A stretch of DNA of 64,000 nt, taken from assembly GCF_013334205.1 (NCBI RefSeq), contig NZ_CP054424.1, forward strand, positions 2,376,001 through 2,440,000. The letters are read 5' to 3'. The first letter of the stretch is position 1. Each line of letters starts with the position of its first letter. Of the stretch, positions 20,849-29,319 are shown piece by piece. Under the pieces are notes generated by a model, which worked only from the letters and a program-made list of their open reading frames with translations, searched no databases and was not told the origin of the DNA. Source of the stretch: Rhodoferax sp. BAB1 (GTDB lineage: Bacteria; Pseudomonadota; Gammaproteobacteria; Burkholderiales; Burkholderiaceae_C). The translations under genes and the position numbers were made by a program.

Positions 20849-21738
20849 ACACAGCACGCCCTACTCCCTTAGCGCAGCAAGCGGGTTTCACGCTGGTCGA
20901 GGCGCTCATCGTGATTGTCATCACGGGCATCCTGGCCGCCATGGTGGCCGTGTTCATCCGTGCCCCGGTGGACGGTTACTTCGATTCGGTGCGCCGCGCC
21001 GAACTCACCGACACCGCCGATGTCGCCCTGCGCCGCATCACACGCGACGTGCGCCTGGCCCTGCCCAACAGCCTGCGCGTGGCCACCGTGGGCAATGTGA
21101 CCTACATCGAGTTCATCATGACCAGCGCCGGCGGCCGCTACCGCGACCCGAGCGATGGTTCCACCAGCGGCAATTTCCTCAGCTTCAACGATGCGACCGA
21201 CCTGAGCTTCGATGTGCATGGCCCGCTGCCGGCCATGCAGCCCAACGACTTCGTCGTGGTCTACAACCTCGGCCCCGGCAATGCGCCGGCCAATGCCTAC
21301 GCGGATGGCGACCTCTGCGCCAACTGCAACCGGGCCCGGATTGCAGGCATTGCGGGCAATGTCGTGACGCTGGCCAACAACCCCTTTGCCAACCAGTCCA
21401 CCCCCCTGCCCTCGCCCAACGGCCGCTTCCAGGTGGTGCCCTCAGGCACGCGGGCCGTCACCTACAGTTGCCCGACGGCAGCAACGGGGCCGGTGCAACG
21501 CCACGCCAACTACGGCTTCTTCGCCACGCAGCCCACGCCGCCGGCCGGCACCCCCGCCCTGCTGGTCACGGCCAATGCCGCCACCGGCACCGGCGCCACC
21601 TGTGCCGTGAGTTACGCCCCCGGTGTGGGCGGACGCAACGGCCTGCTCGACATCCGGCTCGTCGTGACCTCTGGCCTGGGCGCCAACGCCGAGACCGTGA
21701 GCCTGCAGCACCAGATCCGCGTGGACAACTCGCCATGA
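20845..21738 (+). CDS. MshO/PilW-type minor pilin
   Basis: This 297-residue protein has the prepilin site QQAG|FTLVEALIVIVITGILAAMVAVF. MshO blocks follow: RAELTDTADVALRRITRDVRLALPNSLR is typical. Four Cys occur in the periplasmic part, including CANCN. ATGA overlaps exist at both ends, so it is translationally coupled in the pilin block. Confidence 0.87.
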   Translation: MNTARPTPLAQQAGFTLVEALIVIVITGILAAMVAVFIRAPVDGYFDSVRRAELTDTADVALRRITRDVRLALPNSLRVATVGNVTYIEFIMTSAGGRYRDPSDGSTSGNFLSFNDATDLSFDVHGPLPAMQPNDFVVVYNLGPGNAPANAYADGDLCANCNRARIAGIAGNVVTLANNPFANQSTPLPSPNGRFQVVPSGTRAVTYSCPTAATGPVQRHANYGFFATQPTPPAGTPALLVTANAATGTGATCAVSYAPGVGGRNGLLDIRLVVTSGLGANAETVSLQHQIRVDNSP

Positions 21739-22166
21739 AACGCAGCCGCCCCACTCGACGCCAGCGCGGTTTCACCGCCGTCACGGCCATCTTCATCCTG
21801 GTGGTGCTGACGGCGCTGGGCGCCTTCATCCTGAGCGTCTCCACCAGCCAGCAGATCGGCTCGGCGCTGGACGTGCAGGGCGTGCGCGTCTACGAGGCCG
21901 CGCGCAGCGGCGTGGAATGGGGCCTGTACCGTCAGCTACGCGACAACAGCTGTGCCGCCACGAACAGTTTCGTGCCGCCCCCCCCCACGCTCTCGACCTA
22001 CACGGTCACCGTGACCTGCAGCGCCACGCCCGGCACCAACGGCGGCCCCACCGTCTGGACCGTGACGTCCACCGCCTGTAACCAGCCCGACGCCGGGACC
22101 GGCGCCTGCCCCAACACCAATCCTGGCACCCGCTACCTTGAGCGGCGGCTGGATGTGACCTTCTGA
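21735..22166 (+). CDS. MshP-type minor pilin (PilX/GspK-like position)
   Basis: This short protein (143 residues) has the leader site RQRG|FTAVTAIFILVVLTALGAFIL. The +5 residue is Thr, not Glu, as is common for pilins that sit at the pilus tip. The rest is a small Cys-containing domain. Its stop overlaps the mshQ start by one base (TGATG). Confidence 0.82.
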   Translation: MKRSRPTRRQRGFTAVTAIFILVVLTALGAFILSVSTSQQIGSALDVQGVRVYEAARSGVEWGLYRQLRDNSCAATNSFVPPPPTLSTYTVTVTCSATPGTNGGPTVWTVTSTACNQPDAGTGACPNTNPGTRYLERRLDVTF

Positions 22167-25100
22167 TGCGGAAGCATGGCATGAAACCCCTTTTCTCCCG
22201 CCTCTTGACCTGCCTGGCCCTGTGCATGGCAGGAACGGCCCAGGCCGCCATCGTGATCGACACCGGCACCAGCGCCCCCACCCTGAGCAGCAACTCGGTC
22301 GGCAGCGGCAGCAGCGTGAACGTGACCCTGAGCGTGACGACCTCCGGAGCCAACGCGGTGGACGACTGGCGATCCTTCGCCTGGCGCCTGGCCACCACAG
22401 CCCCGGGCGGCACCACCTGCAACAACGCTCCCGACTTCACCGGCGACGGCACCTACTCCGGTACCTACGGCATCACGGCACCGACAGCGCCCGGGGTGTA
22501 CAACCTCTACCTGATTGCCTACAACTCGGACAACTGCAGCACCGGGGCCAGTGGCACTGTCACCCTGACGAATGCACTCACCGTCTACCCCACCGTGAGC
22601 AGCATCGCGCTGGCCGGTGCCAGCCCCACCAATGCAGCCAGCGTGTCCTGGACCGTCACCTTCAGCGCGAGCGTCACGAATGTGGACGCCAGTGATTTCA
22701 CGCTGGCGCAAACCGGCGTGACAGGCGCCGCCATCACCAGCGTGACCGGCACCGGCACCACGCGCACCGTCACGGCCAGCACCGGCACGGGCAACGGCAC
22801 CCTGGGCCTGAACCTGGTGGACGACGACAGCATCGTGAGCAACAGCGTGCCCCTGGGCGGCAGCGGCACGGACAATGGCAATCTCCCGGGTGCTGCGTAC
22901 ACCTTGGATCGCACCACACCAGCCGTGAGCGCGATCGCCGTGGCCAGTCCGAACCCGACGGCCGGCGCCGGCAGTGTGGACTGGACCGTCACCTTCAGCG
23001 AAGCTGTCACCGGCGTCAACGCTGCAGACTTTGCCCTGGTGCAGGGCGGCGGCGTGAGCGGCGCGGCCATCACCAACGTCAGCGGCAGCGGCACCACCTG
23101 GACGGTGACGGCCAGCACCGGCACGGGCAGCGGCACCCTGGGCCTGAACCTGGCGGACGACGACAGCATCCAGGACGCGGCCGGCAACCGCCTGGGCGGC
23201 ACCGGGGCGAACAATGGCAATTTCCCAGGCGAGGCCTACAACGTCACCGCCGCACCCTGCAACCCGCCCAGCAACATCCCGGCCGGTGTGGCGGTCAGCT
23301 GCGTCTGCGACAACTTCAACCGCGCCAGCCTCAACCCCTCGACCATCTTCGGCCAGAACTGGATCACCTCCATCAGCGACAGCACCGGCATCCAGCCCAG
23401 CATCGTCGCCAGCAACGTGCTGCGCCTGACCAACAACACCGGCAACAACGCCAAGGCGGCCACCGTCCCGGCGGCCTTCCCTGCCGCGGGCAACTACATC
23501 TCGGTCGAATTCCTGCATTACGCCTACAACGGCACGGGGGCCGACGGCATCGCCGTCACCCTGTCGGACTACAACGTGCCAGCCGTGCCCGGCGCCTATG
23601 GCGGCTCCCTGGGTTATGCGCAGCAGACCGCCATCAACGGTTTTGCCGGCGGCTGGATCGGCGTGGCGCTGGACGAGTACGGCAACTACCAGAACCCGAC
23701 CGAAGGGCGCCAGGGTGGTCCGGGCTTCCGTGTCGAGTCGGTAGGTGTGCGCGGCTCGGGCAGCGGCACCACGGGTTACCGCTGGCTGCAGGGCACGGCC
23801 GCCAACCTCAGCCCACCCATCGACATCACCGGCACCACACGCGGACCGGGTTATCGTTACCAGATCGTGGTGGATGCGCGCAATGCAGGGGCCGCCACTC
23901 CTGCAACCCAGGTGGTCGTGAACCGCGACACCACAGGCGTCGGCGACAGCTACACGGCCCTGATCCCATCCTTCGACGCCTTTGCCCGCGCCCTTGCCCT
24001 GTACCCCGGCAATCCCCAGGCCGCGGTACCCGCCAACTGGCAGATCTCCTTCACGGGCTCCACCGGCGGCTCGAACAACATCCACGAGATCGACAGCCTG
24101 CGCATCTGCGCGCAGACCGTCGTGCCGCCCAGCGGCGGTGTGGCCTCGGGTTTTGCCGTGATCGACGAGGCCTACGGCACACCGGCCATCGCCGTGCAGA
24201 ACTACCTGACCGGCCGCATCTACACCAAACTGGCGGGCACCCCCTTCAAGCTCAATGTGGCGGCCATCAACAACAACCAGATCCAGACCGGTTATGTGCT
24301 CTCGGGCACCAAGAACGTGAATGTCAAGCTGGTCGACAACAGCGACGGCGCCTGCGTGCTCAACAGTTCGCAGGCCAATTACTGCAGCGCGGCCTGCCAG
24401 GCCAAGACGGCCGTGGCCGGCGGCACGCAGACGCTGAGCTTTGCGACCTCCAACGCGGGCCAGAAACAGAGCGCGGACTTCACCATTCCCGATGCTTGGA
24501 GCAACCTGGTGGCCCTGGTGAGTGACGGAACGACGGTCAACGCCAATGGGGTCTGGGCCTGTTCCACCGACGCCTTTGCCGTGCGCCCGCTGAACTTCAA
24601 CACCCTGAGCAGCACCGCCAACAATGCGGCCCTGACCGGCACCCCGGCCTTGCGCGCGGGCAGCGACAGCTTCAGCATGACGGTGGCCACGGCCACGGCC
24701 GGTTATGCCGGCGCCGCTGCCGTGCCCACCATCAATCCGACCGCCATGACGGCCAATGTGGCGGGCTGGACCGTGGGCAGCATCGCCCCGGGCAGCTTCC
24801 CCGCAGCCACAGCCTCCAGCTCCACCGGCAACACCTTCACCTACAGCGAGGTGGGGCACTTCCGTTTCCTGGGCTACGACCCGGCCAGCAATACCACCAG
24901 CCTGCGCGGCATCCACGACAGCACCTGGACCGCGGTGGACCAGGGCACGCAGGTGGACTGCATTGCGGGCAGCTACGCCAATACGCGCGACACCAGCGGC
25001 ACCTTCGCGAGCAACACCAACTACGGCAAGTACGGCTGCCTGTTCGGCATCACGGCCAATAGCGCGCTGTTCGGCCGTTTCATCCCGGACCATTTCACGC

Positions 25101-26116
25101 TGACCACGGGCAGCGTCACGCCCTCCTGCACCGGCACCACACGCAACTTCACCTATATGGGCCAGCCCAGGCTGGGCGTGGCCTATAGGCTCGAGGCGCG
25201 CAACGCTGCAGATGGGGTGACGCAGAACTACGATGCCGGCCGCATGCCCGGCGTGGTGCCCGAACTTGTGGCCGAAGACCAGACCGCCGCCAACCAGGGC
25301 TGCCACCTGAACCCGCGCCTGGCAGGTGCCCCCACGGCCAGCTGGGTGGCCGGCGTCTACAACGCCTCCACGATCAGCGCCAGTTTCACACGCCCGACCA
25401 ACACGCCGCCCACCAACCTTGATACGTCGAGCCCGGCCGCCTGCGCGACCTCAAGGCTGCAGGCCGCGGGACCCTTCTGGGGCCTGGACATCGGTGTGCT
25501 GGTCAACGAAGGCACGGCCACCATGGCCGCTGCGGACATGGATGCCAACACAAGCGGCACCTGTAGCGGTGCGGGCTGTACTGCACGGAGACTGGGCAGC
25601 ACGGGCGCGGTGCTGGGCCGCCTGAACCTGCTCAACGCCTATGGCTCGGATGCCCTGCCCCTGCTGGTGCCGGTACGCGCCGAATACTGGAATGGCACAA
25701 CCTGGCAGCTCAACACCGACGACCGCTGCACCACGTTGGCCGCCAGCAACCTGGCCGTGGGCAATGTGGCACCGGCCAGCGGCTCCAGCCTGAATGTCAC
25801 CAGCGCCAGCCTGGCCCTGAGCCCCGCGGCCACGATGACGGGCGGTCTCACCAACTTCCGCATCAACCCGTCCGTCAAAGGCGCGGGAAGCGTGGACCTG
25901 GTGCTCAACCTGGGCACGGGCACGGACTCGAACACCGACTGGTGCGGCAGTTGGAACCCGGGCAGCCCCGTCGCCAGCACCGGCACGACGCCCAGCCCGG
26001 ACCTGAGTTTCCTGCTGGGCAACTGGTGCGGCAGCAACGCCGACCGCGCGCCGGCGGCCCGCATCCGCTTCGGCAGCCCGAAGGCGCCCTTCATCTACCT
26101 GCGCGAACGTTACTGA
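22166..26116 (+). CDS. MshQ-like giant adhesin with lectin-type and DUF6701 domains
   Basis: This 1,316-residue exported protein has signal peptide KPLFSRLLTCLALCMAGTAQA and two tandem Ig-like repeats (about residues 144-250 and 252-360). They share VDWTVTFSEAV, TASTGTGxGTLGLNL and DDDSI, and are close to identical in stretches. A concanavalin-like (L-type lectin) domain spans about 380-650, with VEFLHYAYNGTGADGIAV, GGSLGYAQQ and GGWIGVALDEYGNY. The rest is a DUF6701 region ending ARIRFGSPKAPFIYLRERY. DUF6701 is the C-terminal domain of MshQ, so this is probably the adhesive tip of an MSHA-like pilus. An internal ATG at 22181 is an equally good start. Confidence 0.85.
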   Translation: MRKHGMKPLFSRLLTCLALCMAGTAQAAIVIDTGTSAPTLSSNSVGSGSSVNVTLSVTTSGANAVDDWRSFAWRLATTAPGGTTCNNAPDFTGDGTYSGTYGITAPTAPGVYNLYLIAYNSDNCSTGASGTVTLTNALTVYPTVSSIALAGASPTNAASVSWTVTFSASVTNVDASDFTLAQTGVTGAAITSVTGTGTTRTVTASTGTGNGTLGLNLVDDDSIVSNSVPLGGSGTDNGNLPGAAYTLDRTTPAVSAIAVASPNPTAGAGSVDWTVTFSEAVTGVNAADFALVQGGGVSGAAITNVSGSGTTWTVTASTGTGSGTLGLNLADDDSIQDAAGNRLGGTGANNGNFPGEAYNVTAAPCNPPSNIPAGVAVSCVCDNFNRASLNPSTIFGQNWITSISDSTGIQPSIVASNVLRLTNNTGNNAKAATVPAAFPAAGNYISVEFLHYAYNGTGADGIAVTLSDYNVPAVPGAYGGSLGYAQQTAINGFAGGWIGVALDEYGNYQNPTEGRQGGPGFRVESVGVRGSGSGTTGYRWLQGTAANLSPPIDITGTTRGPGYRYQIVVDARNAGAATPATQVVVNRDTTGVGDSYTALIPSFDAFARALALYPGNPQAAVPANWQISFTGSTGGSNNIHEIDSLRICAQTVVPPSGGVASGFAVIDEAYGTPAIAVQNYLTGRIYTKLAGTPFKLNVAAINNNQIQTGYVLSGTKNVNVKLVDNSDGACVLNSSQANYCSAACQAKTAVAGGTQTLSFATSNAGQKQSADFTIPDAWSNLVALVSDGTTVNANGVWACSTDAFAVRPLNFNTLSSTANNAALTGTPALRAGSDSFSMTVATATAGYAGAAAVPTINPTAMTANVAGWTVGSIAPGSFPAATASSSTGNTFTYSEVGHFRFLGYDPASNTTSLRGIHDSTWTAVDQGTQVDCIAGSYANTRDTSGTFASNTNYGKYGCLFGITANSALFGRFIPDHFTLTTGSVTPSCTGTTRNFTYMGQPRLGVAYRLEARNAADGVTQNYDAGRMPGVVPELVAEDQTAANQGCHLNPRLAGAPTASWVAGVYNASTISASFTRPTNTPPTNLDTSSPAACATSRLQAAGPFWGLDIGVLVNEGTATMAAADMDANTSGTCSGAGCTARRLGSTGAVLGRLNLLNAYGSDALPLLVPVRAEYWNGTTWQLNTDDRCTTLAASNLAVGNVAPASGSSLNVTSASLALSPAATMTGGLTNFRINPSVKGAGSVDLVLNLGTGTDSNTDWCGSWNPGSPVASTGTTPSPDLSFLLGNWCGSNADRAPAARIRFGSPKAPFIYLRERY

Positions 26117-26167
26117 ACCAAGGCAAGCGCCAACCGTAGGCGCGCCGAGGTGATGTTGATCAGGGAA

Positions 26168-26374
26168 GCACAACCGGAATCGAACTCGCGCGCGTCAGGG
26201 CGCTTCAACAATACCGCCTTGGGCGTGCCGGTTCGCAACTGCAAACCAACTGGGTATTCAGAAGGGGTGGTGCCGGGGCCGGAATCGAACCCGCGCACGC
26301 AAGTGCGCTTCAACAGTACCGCCTTCAGGCGTGCCGGTTCGCGAATGCAAACCAACTGGGGTATTCAGAAGGGG
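26168..26374 (-). repeat. Two decayed tandem copies containing the 3' end of tRNA-Leu
   Basis: Two units of about 106 bp precede the tRNA on the plus strand. Each contains CCGGAATCGAAC (the T-arm side of the tRNA) followed by GCGCTTCAACA(A/G)TACCGCC, GTGCCGGTTCGC and a GCAAACCAACTGGG(G)TATTCAGAAGGGGTGGTGCC block. The last block also directly precedes the intact tRNA. The units thus look like repeated duplications of the tRNA 3' region with decay of the rest. The 26117-26374 gap holds no protein gene. Confidence 0.7.
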
Positions 26375-26459
26375 TGGTGCCCGGGGCCGGAATCGAACCG
26401 GCACGCCTTGCGGCGGGGGATTTTGAGTCCCCTGCGTCTACCAATTTCACCACCCGGGC
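26375..26459 (-). tRNA. tRNA-Leu (anticodon CAA)
   Basis: On the minus strand it begins GCCCGGGTGGTGAAATTGG and ends in the encoded CCA. The acceptor pairs GCCCGGG with CCCGGGC, the anticodon stem/loop is GGGGA-CTCAAAA-TCCCC giving CAA (reads UUG), the variable arm CGCCGCAAGGCG is long as in class II tRNAs, and the T-loop is GGTTCGATTCC. It is 53 bp upstream of the divergent cysM. Confidence 0.97.
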
Positions 26460-26512
26460 GGAGATGGCCATCCACGAGGGATGAAGGCCGAAATTATGGC
26501 ACAGTGGCGGTC

Positions 26513-27415
26513 ATGAAGTACCCCACCATCGAAGACGCCATCGGCAAGACGCCGCTGGTGGCCCTGCAGCGCATCGGCGCCACGGAAAACGCCGCACGCG
26601 GCAACGTCGTCCTCGGCAAGCTCGAAGGCAACAACCCGGCCGGCTCGGTGAAAGACCGCCCCGCCCTGTCCATGATCCAGCGCGCCGAGGAACGCGGCGA
26701 AATCAAACCCGGCGACACGCTGATCGAAGCCACTTCCGGGAACACGGGCATCGCCCTGGCCATGGCAGCGGCCATCAAGGGCTACCGCATGGTGCTGATC
26801 ATGCCGGAGGACCTCTCCATCGAGCGCGCCCAGACCATGAAGGCCTTTGGCGCCGAGCTGATCCTCACGCCCAAATCCGGCGGCATGGAATACGCACGTG
26901 ACCTGGCCACGCAGATGGAACAGGTCGGCAAGGGCCGGGTGCTGGACCAGTTCGCCAATGCCGACAACCCGCGCATCCACTACGAGACCACCGGCCCCGA
27001 GCTGTGGGAGCAGACCGGCGGGCGCATCACCCACTTCGTCAGCGCCATGGGCACCACGGGCACCATCACCGGCGTCTCGCGTTTCCTCAAGGAAAAGAAC
27101 CCCGAGATCCGCATCATCGGCGCCCAGCCCAGCGAAGGCTCGCGCATCCCCGGCATCCGCAAATGGCCGCAGGAATACCTGCCCAAGATCTACGATCCGA
27201 GCGCGGTGGACGAGCTGGTCTACGTGAGCCAGAGCGATGCCGAAGAGATGTGCCGCCGCCTGGCGCGCGAGGAAGGCATCTTTGCTGGCATCTCGGCTGC
27301 GGGGGCCTGCTGGGTCGCGCAGCAGATCACCGCGCGCGAGACCAACGCGACCATCGCCTTCATCGTCTGCGACCGCGGCGATCGCTACCTGTCCACCGGC
27401 GTCTTCCCGGCCTGA
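26513..27415 (+). CDS. cysM: Cysteine synthase B (O-acetylserine sulfhydrylase)
   Basis: CysM makes cysteine from O-acetylserine and sulfide or thiosulfate, using PLP. The 300-residue protein has the PLP lysine K47 in GSVKDR, the ATSGNTGIAL phosphate loop, and CysM-type KSGGMEYARDLA and YETTGPELWEQT blocks. It starts MKYPTIEDAIGKTPLVALQR. A Nudix gene follows 12 bp later, and a TusA-like sulfur carrier is nearby. Confidence 0.97.
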   Translation: MKYPTIEDAIGKTPLVALQRIGATENAARGNVVLGKLEGNNPAGSVKDRPALSMIQRAEERGEIKPGDTLIEATSGNTGIALAMAAAIKGYRMVLIMPEDLSIERAQTMKAFGAELILTPKSGGMEYARDLATQMEQVGKGRVLDQFANADNPRIHYETTGPELWEQTGGRITHFVSAMGTTGTITGVSRFLKEKNPEIRIIGAQPSEGSRIPGIRKWPQEYLPKIYDPSAVDELVYVSQSDAEEMCRRLAREEGIFAGISAAGACWVAQQITARETNATIAFIVCDRGDRYLSTGVFPA

Positions 27416-27427
27416 AACTCTGGTCTG

Positions 27428-27979
27428 ATGAGCCAGGACTTCCGCTACTGCCCGGTCTGCGCCACGGCGCTGGCGCCCATCACTCTGCTGGAAGACGGTG
27501 GCCCCAAGGAACGCCTGCGCTGCCCGGCCTGCGCCTGGACGCACTGGAACAACCCCACACCGGTTCTGGCCGCCGTGGTGGAGTACCAGGGCCAGATCCT
27601 GCTGGCGCGCAATGCGGCCTGGGAAGGCAAGATGTACGCGCTGATCACGGGTTTCATGGAAGCCGGCGAGACGCCGCAGGAAGGCATCACGCGCGAAATC
27701 CAGGAGGAGACGAACCTGCAGGCCCTGGAGCTGAACCTGATCGGCGTCTACGACTTCCAGCGCATGAACCAGCTCATCGTGGCCTACCACGCGCGCTGCG
27801 AGGGCGAGGTGAAGCTCTCGCCCGAACTGGTGGACTACCGGCTGTTCAGCCCGGAAAAGGTCAAATGCTGGCCTGCCGGCACCGGCTACGCCCTGGCCGA
27901 CTGGCTGCGCTCGCGCGGGCATACCCCGCAGTTCATGGAGGGCTGGAAGTCCCCACAGAGGTCCGATTCCGCCACCTGA
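27428..27979 (+). CDS. Nudix hydrolase with an N-terminal zinc ribbon
   Basis: This 183-residue protein has an N-terminal Cys4 zinc ribbon (CPVC and CPAC, residues 8-11 and 36-39), like NADH pyrophosphatase NudC. The Nudix box follows, GFMEAGETPQEGITREIQEETNL, with the catalytic REIQEE intact but Asn where the late Gly usually is. NAD(H)- or nucleotide-sugar-type diphosphates are likely substrates. Shorter than NudC (about 257), so it should not be named nudC. Confidence 0.88.
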   Translation: MSQDFRYCPVCATALAPITLLEDGGPKERLRCPACAWTHWNNPTPVLAAVVEYQGQILLARNAAWEGKMYALITGFMEAGETPQEGITREIQEETNLQALELNLIGVYDFQRMNQLIVAYHARCEGEVKLSPELVDYRLFSPEKVKCWPAGTGYALADWLRSRGHTPQFMEGWKSPQRSDSAT

Positions 27980-28026
27980 AGGCCGGATTGCTTAAAATCA
28001 GGGCTGCTCGCTAATCTGGACCTGTG

Positions 28027-28254
28027 ATGAACGCTGACCGAGAACTCGACACCCGTGGCCTGAACTGCCCCCTGCCCATCCTCAAGGCCAAGAAGGCCCT
28101 GTCGGAGATGACGAGCGGCCAGACCATCAAGGTGATCGCCACCGACGCCGGCTCGGTCCGTGATTTCGTGGCCTTTGCCAAGCAGACCGGCAACGAACTG
28201 CTGGAACAGACCACCGAGGGCAAGGATTACATCCACGTCCTCAAGCGCAAATAA
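28027..28254 (+). CDS. TusA/SirA-family sulfur carrier protein
   Basis: This 75-residue protein has the sulfur-accepting Cys14 in the CPxP motif (LNCPLPILKAKKAL) and the two-layer alpha/beta fold of the TusA family. Such proteins pass persulfide sulfur to tRNA thiolation, molybdenum cofactor or other systems. ATG at 28027 preferred over the GTG three bases earlier. Downstream is only a repeat; no tus partner is near, so the exact acceptor is open. Confidence 0.92.
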   Translation: MNADRELDTRGLNCPLPILKAKKALSEMTSGQTIKVIATDAGSVRDFVAFAKQTGNELLEQTTEGKDYIHVLKRK

Positions 28255-28261
28255 GAACTTA

Positions 28262-28405
28262 CGAATAAATCTACTGCGCGATCCGATCGCCGCGTTGGGC
28301 GGTGCTCAGAATCCTCACGTACAGGAAGTACGTTCCGGTTCCTGTGCTCCGTCCGCCTTGCGCTCGGGCCGCTCGCTACGATTTCTTCGCAAGTTCGGGG
28401 CTCAG
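28262..28405. repeat. Intergenic repeat with an ACGTAC palindrome
   Basis: This stretch between the convergent tusA-like gene and galU reads CTGCGCGATCCGATCGCCGC, then CTCACGTAC-AGGAA-GTACGTTCCGG, then Cys/Arg-like GC-rich clusters. The ACGTAC/GTACGT arms form a small hairpin. It resembles the intergenic repeats scattered through Comamonadaceae genomes. No coding sequence is present. Confidence 0.5.
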
Positions 28406-28408
28406 GCC

Positions 28409-29290
28409 TCAGACCTTGAGCGACTTGAGATACGCGCGGAAATGCACCCCCACCTCGGGGTGCGCCAGGGCCAGTTCCACCGTGGCCTCCAGAAACCCTT
28501 CCTTGCTGCCGCAGTCATAACGCTTGCCGGCATAGGTGTAGGCATGCACGGCCTCGTGCTTGAGCAAACCGGCAATGCCGTCGGTCAGCTGGATTTCTCC
28601 GCCGGCACCGCGCGGCTGCTGGCGGATCTGCTCGAACACCGCCGGCGTCAGGATGTAACGGCCGGCCACGGCCAGGCGTGACGGTGCTTGCTCAGGCGCG
28701 GGTTTCTCCACCATGTGGCTGATCTTCAGCAGGCGCTCACCGTCGGGCTGGCCCGCCACGATGCCGTAACGACGCACCTGGTCCTGTGGCACTTCCTGCA
28801 CCGCGATCACGGAATTGTTCAGCCGGTAAAACTGCTCGGCCATCTGGGCCAGCACATGCAAACCGCCGGGCGGGCCCATCATGAGGTCGTCGGCCAGCAG
28901 CACGGCAAAAGGCGAGTTTTCGGTCAGGTGCTCGGCACACAGCACCGCATGGCCCAGGCCCAGGGCGCGCGGCTGGCGCACGTAGGAACAGAGCATGTCG
29001 TCCGGCTGCACCGAGCGCACCAGGTCCAGCAGGGCCTGCTTGCCGGCCTGCTCCAGCTCGTTCTCCAGCTCGTAGGCGGTGTCGAAATGGTCCTCGATGG
29101 CACGCTTGTTGCGCCCGGTCACGAAGACCATATGGCGAATGCCGGCGGCATAGGCCTCTTCCACCGCGTACTGGATCAGCGGCTTGTCGACGACAGGCAG
29201 CATCTCCTTGGGCGCCGCCTTGGTGGCCGGCAGGAAACGCGTGCCCAGGCCGGCGACGGGGAAAACGGCGGTTTTGATTTTTTGCGTCAT
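28409..29290 (-). CDS. galU: UTP-glucose-1-phosphate uridylyltransferase
   Basis: GalU makes UDP-glucose for exopolysaccharide and lipopolysaccharide. The 293-residue protein has the N-terminal nucleotidyltransferase motif [21 protein letters not shown], then [12 protein letters not shown] and [10 protein letters not shown], and the sugar-binding [12 protein letters not shown] and [10 protein letters not shown]. The ATG at 29290 is chosen because the family starts here. It follows valS by 29 bp on the same strand. Confidence 0.96.
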   Translation of the reverse strand: MTQKIKTAVFPVAGLGTRFLPATKAAPKEMLPVVDKPLIQYAVEEAYAAGIRHMVFVTGRNKRAIEDHFDTAYELENELEQAGKQALLDLVRSVQPDDMLCSYVRQPRALGLGHAVLCAEHLTENSPFAVLLADDLMMGPPGGLHVLAQMAEQFYRLNNSVIAVQEVPQDQVRRYGIVAGQPDGERLLKISHMVEKPAPEQAPSRLAVAGRYILTPAVFEQIRQQPRGAGGEIQLTDGIAGLLKHEAVHAYTYAGKRYDCGSKEGFLEATVELALAHPEVGVHFRAYLKSLKV

Positions 29291-29319
29291 GCCCCGATTC
29301 TCCCTGCGAAATATGACGA

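Noticed and set aside
22133-25306. A minus-strand frame of over 1,000 codons opposite mshQ
   Set aside because: His/Gly/Ala/Val-rich antisense shadow of the repetitive adhesin; the plus strand has signal peptide, domains and operon context.
26150-26512. Apparent protein frame running through the tRNA region into cysM
   Set aside because: It is the antisense translation of tRNA-Leu and its repeats; cysM starts at 26513 with a normal family N-terminus.
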